DNA from: Maritalea myrionectae DSM 19524 | Lineage (GTDB): Bacteria > Pseudomonadota > Alphaproteobacteria > Rhizobiales > Devosiaceae | NCBI RefSeq assembly: GCF_000423365.1 | Contig: NZ_AUHV01000004.1 | Location: 124,001-188,000 of the forward strand | Direction: 5' to 3' | DNA: 64,000 nucleotides | Shown: in pieces, positions 57,844 to 64,000 of the stretch | Numbering within the stretch: position 1 is the first letter of the stretch | How the letters are laid out: every line of letters starts with the position of its first letter | The notes under the pieces: generated by a model | Database searches by the model: none | The model's input: the letters and a program-made list of their open reading frames with translations, nothing else | Told to the model about the DNA's origin: nothing | Program-made: the position numbers and the translations under genes

Positions 57844-59508
57844 ATGCAGGACCAGTTGGTTTTTGTCCCTTTAGGCGGCGTTGGCGAGATCGGTATGAAT
57901 TTCGGTCTTTACGGCTTTGGCGCGCCGGACAACCGGAAATGGTTGATTGTTGATTGTGGTCTGACCTTTGCTGGCCCGGATTTGCCCGGCATCGAGCTGG
58001 TGATGCCTGATTTGCGGTTTTTGGAAGATGAAGCCGACAATATTGTCGGCATGGTGCTGACCCACGCGCACGAAGACCATTATGGCGGCGTGATGGATCT
58101 TTGGCCGCAGTTGGAATGCGATGTCTATGCCTCGCCTTTTGCGGCAGCGATGCTGAAAGCGAAAGGGCGCTCCAACAATTTTGGCTATGAAGTGCCGGTC
58201 AAAATTGTGCAGCAAGGGGACACATTTGAACTTGGACCGTTCAAGGTCGAGTTGATTAATGTGGCGCACTCGATTCCGGAAAGCTCAGCACTCTATATCG
58301 AAACACCAGCTGGCCGTGCCTTGCATACGGGCGATTGGAAACTTGATCCGTCGCCAGTGGGCAATGCGCCGACAGACGAAAAACGCTTGCGTGAAATCGG
58401 GGCGATGGACGCACCGCTGGCGCTTATCTGTGACAGCACAAATGCTGTGCGTGAAGGCGAAAGCCCAGGCGAAGGCGAGGTTGCCGAGAGCCTTGAAAAA
58501 CTCATGTTGGACGCGCCGCAGCGTGTGGCGGTGACGATCTTCGCCTCAAATGTGGGGCGGATGATCTCTATCGCGCGTGCGGCGCAAAAGGCGGGACGCC
58601 ATGTGGTGGCTTCCGGTCGCGCGATCCACCGGACATCAGAGATCGCCCGTGACCTTGGCATGTTTGAGGGTATTGAGCCGTTTTTGGACCAGGACGCGTT
58701 TGGCTATTTGCCACGTGAGAAGGTTTGCTTGATCTGCACCGGATCGCAAGGCGAATCCCGGGCGGCGATTGCACGGATCGCGCGCGACGACCACCACGCC
58801 TTAACCTTGAACAAAGGGGATCAGGTGATCTTCTCCTCCAAAGCGATTCCGGGGAATGAGAAGGATGTTTTGGACATCCAGAACTTGCTGATCAATCAGG
58901 GCGTGAAGGTGATTAGCGATAAGGACGCACTTGTGCACGTTTCGGGCCACCCGCGCCGTGGCGAGCTGCGCCGGCTTTATGAATGGTTGAAGCCAAGTGT
59001 GTTGGTGCCTGTGCACGGCGAAGCCGCTCACTTGGAAGCGCAGGCGGAACTGGGGCGCGAAGCTGGCATTGAAAAAGTGCTGTCGATCCGCAATGGCGAT
59101 ATGGCCATGCTTTACCCATCCGCTGAGCGCTTGGTGGACGAAGTGCCATCGGGCCGTGTGTATCTGGATGGGGATATTTTGTGCTCCCCGGAAGAGAGCG
59201 GCGTGCGCGAGCGGCGCAAACTGGCCTTCGGGGGCTTTATTGCTGTTTCCATGGTGGTGGATGGCAAAGGGCAAATGCGGGAAGCACCGCAGGTTGAGCT
59301 TTATGGCTTGCCCCAGTTGGAAGACGAGGATGAAGATTTCGACTTGGTGGTTGATAAAGCCATTGATGGTGTGATCCGCTCAATGCCCGCGAAAAAGCGC
59401 GGGGCTGTTCATGTGCTTGCTGAAGCCGTGCGACGAGCTGTCCGCTCGGAAGTGAATCAATTTTGGGGTAAAAAGCCCATCGTCAAAGTTTTTGTCCATA
59501 AGGTGTAA
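57844..59508 (+). CDS. rnj: Ribonuclease J
   Basis: 554 residues, metallo-beta-lactamase/beta-CASP RNase. The zinc-binding HAHEDHYGG is at 74-82 and the beta-CASP VHVSGHPRRGELRRLYEWLKP and HVLAEAVRRAVRSEVNQFWGKKPIVKVFVHKV C-terminus are typical. RNase J acts as endo- and 5-to-3 exonuclease in RNA maturation and decay; alphaproteobacteria use it with RNase E. Confidence 0.96.
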   Translation: MQDQLVFVPLGGVGEIGMNFGLYGFGAPDNRKWLIVDCGLTFAGPDLPGIELVMPDLRFLEDEADNIVGMVLTHAHEDHYGGVMDLWPQLECDVYASPFAAAMLKAKGRSNNFGYEVPVKIVQQGDTFELGPFKVELINVAHSIPESSALYIETPAGRALHTGDWKLDPSPVGNAPTDEKRLREIGAMDAPLALICDSTNAVREGESPGEGEVAESLEKLMLDAPQRVAVTIFASNVGRMISIARAAQKAGRHVVASGRAIHRTSEIARDLGMFEGIEPFLDQDAFGYLPREKVCLICTGSQGESRAAIARIARDDHHALTLNKGDQVIFSSKAIPGNEKDVLDIQNLLINQGVKVISDKDALVHVSGHPRRGELRRLYEWLKPSVLVPVHGEAAHLEAQAELGREAGIEKVLSIRNGDMAMLYPSAERLVDEVPSGRVYLDGDILCSPEESGVRERRKLAFGGFIAVSMVVDGKGQMREAPQVELYGLPQLEDEDEDFDLVVDKAIDGVIRSMPAKKRGAVHVLAEAVRRAVRSEVNQFWGKKPIVKVFVHKV

Positions 59509-59513
59509 GTCAC

Positions 59514-59762
59514 ATGGGTCTGGTCTCTTCAATCGCCCTCTATTTTGTTTTGTGGTGGTTGTGCTTTTTTGTGGCGCTGCCCATCGGCACACGCTCGCAT
59601 GTAGAGCAGGATGTTGAAGTGGACCGCGGATCGGAAGCCGCGTCGCCCATCAAGCCAAATTTGATCAAGAAAATGTTGGGCGCCACTGTGGTGGCGTTCG
59701 CCTTACTGTTTGTGACGCAGTGGGCGATCAGCCTGCCAGCCTTGCAGTATTACTGGAAGTAA
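59514..59762 (+). CDS. DUF1467 family small membrane protein
   Basis: 82 residues, two helices (about 4-22 and 54-73) with a charged linker, matching the DUF1467 family (FFVALPIGTRSHVEQD). Function unknown. Located six bases after rnj and before proS as usual for Hyphomicrobiales. Confidence 0.9.
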   Translation: MGLVSSIALYFVLWWLCFFVALPIGTRSHVEQDVEVDRGSEAASPIKPNLIKKMLGATVVAFALLFVTQWAISLPALQYYWK

Positions 59763-59790
59763 TTGTCGTAACATCTTGGAATCAATAAAA

Positions 59791-59812
59791 AACAGGGCCG
59801 AAGCCCTGTTTA
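59791..59812 (+). terminator. Intrinsic terminator after the DUF1467 gene
   Basis: Stem AACAGGGC / GCCCTGTT with CGAA tetraloop and a short TTATAT tail. Confidence 0.85.
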
Positions 59813-60124
59813 TATAGTTTCGCGACAATTCGTTGGACTTATTCAAGCTATTAAAAGCGAAGCCAACGTTCCTCCCTAGACCTTGTCAGCGTATACGGGG
59901 CCGGATTTGATCAACAGCCCTCTTATTGGGATTGGACCCTAACAACTTAAAATGGTCCTGTCACCCGGTTTTTAGCGGCAAAAGCTGAAAAATTGGAATT
60001 TTGGTTTACGGCAGCGTCTGAATGGGAAAAATTCAACTGAAAAGCCTTGCATCCACGCCACTTATGGCGTTTTGTGCCACCTGTTAATCCCATTTGACGA
60101 GTCGAGAGAAAGCAAGAATAGATC
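59813..60124. other. Intergenic leader region upstream of proS
   Basis: About 310 bases without an ORF of note. A small hairpin ACGCCA / TGGCGT with TTT tail at 60055-60073 lies just before the gene and may act as an attenuator or terminator. No T-box or other riboswitch motif was recognised. Confidence 0.55.
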
Positions 60125-61474
60125 ATGCGTCTGTCAAAATATTTTCTGCCTGTATTGAAGGAAACACCGAAGGAAGCCGAGATTGTTTCGCACCGCCTTA
60201 TGCTGCGTGCGGCAATGTTGAAGCAGGAGGCAAGTGGCCTTTATGCATGGCTGCCGATGGGCTATCGGGTGTTGCGCAAGGTGCAGGCAATTATTGAGCA
60301 GGAGCAAGATCGGGCAGGCGCCATTGAATTGCTGATGCCAACTTTGCAACCCGCAGACCTTTGGCGCGAGAGCGGCCGCTATGATGCATATGGCAAAGAG
60401 ATGCTCCGCGTGACCGACCGTCATGAACGCAACATGCTTTATGGCCCGACGAATGAAGAGATGATTACGTCGATTTTTCGGTCAAACGTGAAGTCATATA
60501 AAGACCTGCCGCTCAACCTCTACCATATTCAGTGGAAGTTCCGGGATGAGATTCGTCCGCGCTTTGGCACCATGCGCAGCCGGGAATTTTTGATGAAGGA
60601 TGCGTATTCGTTCGATTTGGACAAAGAGGCGTCTGTAAAATCATATCACCGCATGTTTGTGGCCTATTTGCGCACCTATTACCGCATGGGCCTAACGGCG
60701 ATTCCAATGCAAGCTGAAACCGGCCCCATTGGTGGTGATCTGAGCCACGAATTTATCGTGTTGGCTGATACGGGCGAAAGTGGCGTTTTCTGCGACAAAG
60801 CCTTGCTGGATCAACCCATCCCGCCAAAGGATGTGGATTATGACGGCGACCTGACTTCTTATGTCAACGACTGGACCAAAATGTATGCGGCCACCGAAGA
60901 CATGATCGATATGGACAAGTTCCAGGCGGAAGTGCCCGAAGATCGTCGAGTTGAGGCGCGTGGCATTGAAGTGGGACAAGTGTTCTATTTCGGCACCAAA
61001 TATTCTGAGCCTATGGGCGCAACCGTGGCGGACGCTAACGGCCAAGAAGTGCCTGTGCATATGGGTTCATACGGCATCGGGCTCACACGCCTTGTGCCTG
61101 CCATCATTGAAGCCAGTCACGATGATGATGGCATTATTTGGCCTGTGTCGGTGGCCCCGTTTGAACTGGCGTTGATCAATTTGAAAACCGGTGACGAAGG
61201 CTGCGTGGCGCAATGTGATGCGCTTTACAAGCAGCTGGATAATGCGGGCATTGAAGTTTTGTACGATGATCGCGATATGGGCGCAGGCGGCAAGTTCGCC
61301 ACAGCCGATTTGATCGGCTTGCCCTATCAAATGATTGTTGGACCACGTGGCCTTAAAAATAACGAAGTTGAGATTAAAAATCGTAAAACGGGCGAGCGGA
61401 CCAATGTTTCGCTTGAGCAAGCCGTTGATTTTCTTCTCGAGCGCATTGTGCCGGAACGTAGACAGGACGTTTAA
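60125..61474 (+). CDS. proS: Prolyl-tRNA synthetase, short form without insertion domain
   Basis: 449 residues. Class II motifs: [25 protein letters not shown] (N-terminus), [15 protein letters not shown] (about 102-116), [26 protein letters not shown] (motif 2) and [14 protein letters not shown] (motif 3). The roughly 180-residue editing insertion of E. coli ProRS is absent, the typical alphaproteobacterial type. The C-terminal anticodon-binding domain ends with [16 protein letters not shown]. Confidence 0.97.
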   Translation: MRLSKYFLPVLKETPKEAEIVSHRLMLRAAMLKQEASGLYAWLPMGYRVLRKVQAIIEQEQDRAGAIELLMPTLQPADLWRESGRYDAYGKEMLRVTDRHERNMLYGPTNEEMITSIFRSNVKSYKDLPLNLYHIQWKFRDEIRPRFGTMRSREFLMKDAYSFDLDKEASVKSYHRMFVAYLRTYYRMGLTAIPMQAETGPIGGDLSHEFIVLADTGESGVFCDKALLDQPIPPKDVDYDGDLTSYVNDWTKMYAATEDMIDMDKFQAEVPEDRRVEARGIEVGQVFYFGTKYSEPMGATVADANGQEVPVHMGSYGIGLTRLVPAIIEASHDDDGIIWPVSVAPFELALINLKTGDEGCVAQCDALYKQLDNAGIEVLYDDRDMGAGGKFATADLIGLPYQMIVGPRGLKNNEVEIKNRKTGERTNVSLEQAVDFLLERIVPERRQDV

Positions 61475-61477
61475 TTT

Positions 61478-62833
61478 ATGAGCGACGCCACGCAGCCCCA
61501 GAACCGCCCCTTTTCGCGGTTTGAGTTTATGGTCGCGTGGCGTTATCTCCGCGCGCGCCGCCAAGAGGCATTTATCTCCGTGATTGCAGCGCTGACGCTG
61601 ACTGGCATTGCCATCGGCGTGGCCACATTGATCGTTGTGATGTCTGTCATGAACGGCTTTCGCGCAGAATTGCTGGACAAAATCCTTGGGTTGAACGGGC
61701 ATTTTACCGCGTTTCCGCTTGAAGAGCAGTTCGAGGATTTTGAGAGTGTCATTCCAAAAATTGAAAGTGTGGACGGGGTTGAAGCAGTAATTGCCTTCGC
61801 TGAAGGGCAGGCTTTGGCTTCTGGCATCGGGCGTTCCACCGGCGTGGCTGTGCGCGGTATCAATGAACGTGATATCCAAAAGATGCCGTTGTTTGCCGAA
61901 TCCGCGGTTTTGGGTGGCTTTAACAATTGGGATGAAAGCAAAGGCGTGGCCATCGGCATGCGCCTGGCGCAAAATCTTGGCGTCTCTGTTGGCGACAGTG
62001 TTACCATTATTACGCCCGAAGGCACGGTAACGCCCTTTGGCACGGCGCCCCAAATCCGCACCTATCCGGTAGATGTGGTGTTTGAGTTGGGAATGGTCGA
62101 ATTTGACAGCTATTTCGTCTATATGCCGCTGCAATTGGCGCAAAGCTATTTCAAGCTGTTTCGCGATGAGCTGAAAGAGGGACTGGAGCCGCTGCCGCTG
62201 GACGCGACGGATGAGCAGATCGATGAATCCTACGAACGGATCTATTCGGTGACCGGTCTTGAGATTTTCCTCGACGATCCAGATTCCATCCACAATATGC
62301 GCGAGCCTATTCAAGAAGCGGCAGGGCGGCCGATGATCCTTTCGGATTGGCAACGCCGGAACGAGACGTTTTTCTCGGCGCTTCAGGTTGAGCGCGTTGT
62401 GATGTTCGTCATCTTGTCGATGATCATTTTGGTGGCCGTGTTCAACATCATTTCGTCACTAGTGATGCTGGTGAAAGAAAAGAACACGGACATCGCCATT
62501 TTGCGGACCATGGGTGCGACACGCGCCTCTATTATGCGTATCTTTTGTATGACGGGGACCGCGATCGGGTTTGCGGGGACATTTTTGGGTTTGATTGCGG
62601 GCTTGATCTTGTCGTCGAATGCGGAGGCTATTCGAGCTTGGGTATCTGAGACCATTGGCATCACGCTTTTCCCACCCGAGGTGTTTTTCCTTTCAACACT
62701 GCCATCTAAAACCGATCCGTTTGAGGTGGCGTTTGTGGTGTCATTTGCATTGGTATTGAGTTTTGCTGCTTCGCTTTATCCTGCGTGGCGCGCGGCACAA
62801 TATGATCCAGTTGAGGCGTTGCGCTATGGTTGA
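61478..62833 (+). CDS. lolC: Lipoprotein-releasing system permease (LolC/LolE type)
   Basis: 451 residues. N-terminal FSRFEFMVAWRYLRARRQEAFISVIAALTLTGIAIGVATLIVVMSVMNGFR is the LolC/LolE signature; four transmembrane helices (one N-terminal, three C-terminal) flank a large periplasmic domain. A single lolC/E gene is usual in Alphaproteobacteria, so it probably forms a homodimer. It extracts lipoproteins from the inner membrane. Overlaps lolD by 8 bases. Confidence 0.95.
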   Translation: MSDATQPQNRPFSRFEFMVAWRYLRARRQEAFISVIAALTLTGIAIGVATLIVVMSVMNGFRAELLDKILGLNGHFTAFPLEEQFEDFESVIPKIESVDGVEAVIAFAEGQALASGIGRSTGVAVRGINERDIQKMPLFAESAVLGGFNNWDESKGVAIGMRLAQNLGVSVGDSVTIITPEGTVTPFGTAPQIRTYPVDVVFELGMVEFDSYFVYMPLQLAQSYFKLFRDELKEGLEPLPLDATDEQIDESYERIYSVTGLEIFLDDPDSIHNMREPIQEAAGRPMILSDWQRRNETFFSALQVERVVMFVILSMIILVAVFNIISSLVMLVKEKNTDIAILRTMGATRASIMRIFCMTGTAIGFAGTFLGLIAGLILSSNAEAIRAWVSETIGITLFPPEVFFLSTLPSKTDPFEVAFVVSFALVLSFAASLYPAWRAAQYDPVEALRYG

Positions 62834-63512
62834 TTTGAAATTATCGCTTCATGGTGTGCATCACCATTATTTAGAGCGCGAGACGCGGCTCGATATTCTG
62901 GTCGATGTTAATCTTGAGATTGCTGCGGGCGAGATTGTTGCGCTTGTGGCCCCGTCTGGGGCGGGGAAATCGACTTTATTGCACGTTTGTGGACTGTTGG
63001 AGCGACCCGCCCAAGGCGACGTCAACATTTGCCGCACGAGCGCACATACGCTGAACGACCGGTCGCGGACGTTGTTGCGCCGGCAAAATGTGGGATATAT
63101 CTACCAGTTCCACCATTTGTTGCCTGAATTTTCGGCTGATGAAAACATCATGATCCCGCAATTGATTGCTGGGGTGGATAAAGATGTGGCGAAGAAGCGT
63201 GCGCAAGATTTGCTGACCCATATGGGTTTGGTGGAGCGGGGCGATCATCGCCCGGCACAGCTTTCCGGCGGTGAGCAGCAGCGTGTGGCCATTGCCCGCG
63301 CGATGGCAAACAATCCGGGTTTGATCCTGGCCGATGAGCCAACGGGCAATCTGGACCCTGACACCAGTGGTATTGTTTTCGACTTGTTGGCCAATTCGAT
63401 TAAAGACCATGCAGCGGCCGGTCTGATTGCCACGCACAATCATGACATTGCACGGCGGGCAGATCGCATCGTCACCCTTGAGGGCGGGGCAGTGGTGCCC
63501 ACCACGCTTTAG
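62826..63512 (+). CDS. lolD: Lipoprotein-releasing system ATPase
   Basis: 228 residues from ATG 62826, inside the end of lolC; a start at 62763 would overlap more. Walker [10 protein letters not shown] about 40-48, signature [16 protein letters not shown] and Walker [13 protein letters not shown]. It powers the LolC permease. A hairpin follows the stop codon. Confidence 0.96.
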   Translation: MVDLKLSLHGVHHHYLERETRLDILVDVNLEIAAGEIVALVAPSGAGKSTLLHVCGLLERPAQGDVNICRTSAHTLNDRSRTLLRRQNVGYIYQFHHLLPEFSADENIMIPQLIAGVDKDVAKKRAQDLLTHMGLVERGDHRPAQLSGGEQQRVAIARAMANNPGLILADEPTGNLDPDTSGIVFDLLANSIKDHAAAGLIATHNHDIARRADRIVTLEGGAVVPTTL

Positions 63513-63521
63513 GCTTTGGCG

Positions 63522-63552
63522 GCAGCGCTGCCTGACGGCGCTGCTGGCTTTT
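63522..63552 (+). terminator. Possible terminator after lolD
   Basis: 7-bp stem GCAGCGC / GCGCTGC with 9-base loop, then TGGCTTTT. Weak, because the T-run is short and interrupted. Confidence 0.45.
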
Positions 63553-63654
63553 CCACATTTGCCCACAGTTTATCCACACGCTTTCCACAACCTCTCCGCA
63601 AGTTGTCCCCATTAACCATAAACTCATCAACAGGCTATGCACACGTCCTGCACA
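63547..63654. repeat. Array of helically phased DnaA-box-like 11-mers before dnaE
   Basis: Six TTNTCCACA-like units follow at 10- or 11-base intervals: TTTTCCACA (63549), TTGCCCACA (63559), TTATCCACA (63570, exact DnaA box), CTTTCCACA (63581), CTCTCCGCA (63592) and TTGTCCCCA (63603). Two further units, CTATGCACA (63635) and TCCTGCACA (63646), are again 11 bases apart. It is a decaying tandem repeat whose period equals one turn of the helix. Binding by DnaA is inferred. Confidence 0.6.
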
Positions 63655-63711
63655 CTAGACGAGAACAAAAAGAGAATATATAAGAACAAATAAGAAACAT
63701 AGGAGGTTGCA

Positions 63712-63816
63712 ATGTTGGTTTTGATTAAAGATGTGATGGCTCTTTTCTCTTTGGCTGGGTTTAGTGCTGCAAGTCTCATGTGGATGGATGTGCTCACACG
63801 CATGGGTGGGTTTTAG
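63712..63816 (+). CDS. Small 34-residue ORF before dnaE with strong ribosome site
   Basis: ATG 63712 is preceded by AGGAGGT at 63701-63707, a near-perfect Shine-Dalgarno (spacing of about four to five). The peptide opens MLVLIKDVMALFSLAGFSAA and is hydrophobic with a single possible membrane helix (about 9-28). No family recognised. The stop lies 79 bases before dnaE. The high-quality ribosome site argues for translation; it may be a leader peptide or a small protein. Confidence 0.6.
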   Translation: MLVLIKDVMALFSLAGFSAASLMWMDVLTRMGGF

Positions 63817-63894
63817 GCAAGAGGCGAAAACGCGCCTGTGTAAATCGCACAAGTTTGCTTGGCGAAAATAGGCGCGTTATGTCAAAGTCACCCC

Positions 63895-64000
63895 ATGAGC
63901 GCGACACCTGATTTTATCCACTTACATGCCCATTCGTCCTATTCATTGCTGGAAGGGGCGATACAGCTGAAAAAGCTGATCGATTTGGCCGTTGCCGACG
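63895..64000 (+). CDS. dnaE: DNA polymerase III subunit alpha, N-terminal fragment (cut by window edge)
   Basis: Starts at ATG 63895 and continues beyond the window; 35 codons are visible. The N-terminus SATPDFIHLHAHSSYSLLEGA is the PHP domain start of DnaE, with its HLHAHSSYSLLEGAI signature. An ATG at 63879 is out of frame. It encodes the replicative polymerase. Position after lolD is conserved in Hyphomicrobiales. Confidence 0.95.
   Translation, partial: MSATPDFIHLHAHSSYSLLEGAIQLKKLIDLAVAD

Noticed and set aside
61067-62353. 428-codon reverse-strand frame over proS and lolC
   Set aside because: It lies opposite strongly supported genes, has no ribosome site and no domain; it is a shadow frame.

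Overview
The window looks like chromosomal backbone of an alphaproteobacterium of the order Hyphomicrobiales (Rhizobiales), probably a marine or moderate-GC lineage. The evidence is the gene order bcp / AsmA-like / tyrS, a suf operon that starts with a NifS-type desulfurase, glnB-glnA, tig / nnr / clpP / clpX / lon / HU, and a 14-gene nuo operon followed by birA, rnj, a DUF1467 gene, proS, lolC, lolD and dnaE. A short ProRS, a NuoE with a helix-hairpin-helix tail and alphaproteobacterial-type promoters (Irr/ICE-like, EcfG-like, RpoH-like, sigma-54) agree with this. The genus cannot be fixed from the sequence alone.

Layout. 1-5987: a partial peroxiredoxin, a giant AsmA/YhdP-like envelope protein, TyrRS and an alpha/beta hydrolase. 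6094-13132: the iron-sulfur assembly operon (desulfurase, sufB, a 55-codon membrane ORF, sufC, sufD, sufS, sufT, sufA) behind a 41-bp palindrome that contains an Irr-box-like core. 13164-17926: leftward genes for a diguanylate cyclase, a DEAD-box helicase and ParE. 17927-18708: a long non-coding stretch with hairpins and short ORFs, then an ABC-F gene, a sulfotransferase-like gene with an altered active-site lysine, and an unknown gene. 22225-27902: a PQQ-type sugar dehydrogenase and an ABC efflux set (ATPase, double-FtsX permease, adaptor). 27951-31183: a GntR regulator with a 7-TM membrane protein, then glnA and glnB. 31566-39965: tRNA-Leu, tig, nnr, clpP, clpX, lon and HU, a protein quality-control block. 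40071-41816: tRNA-Val, tRNA-Asp and two paralogous small outer-membrane barrels. 42090-57064: nuoA-N. 57064-64000: birA, rnj, DUF1467, proS, lolC, lolD, a 34-aa ORF and the start of dnaE.

Functionally these genes are mostly housekeeping: Fe-S clusters made by Suf supply complex I, ammonia assimilation is set by PII and glutamine synthetase, and the ClpXP/Lon/trigger factor genes handle proteostasis. I see no prophage, insertion sequence, CRISPR array, toxin-antitoxin or defence system. The points most worth checking are small or regulatory: the suf palindrome, the undescribed small membrane ORFs inside the suf and nuo operons, a helically phased array of DnaA-box-like 11-mers before dnaE, a 34-codon ORF with a perfect Shine-Dalgarno before dnaE, a possible attenuator before the ABC-F gene, an EcfG-type promoter at one of the twin porin-like genes, and a shared promoter architecture at all three tRNA genes.
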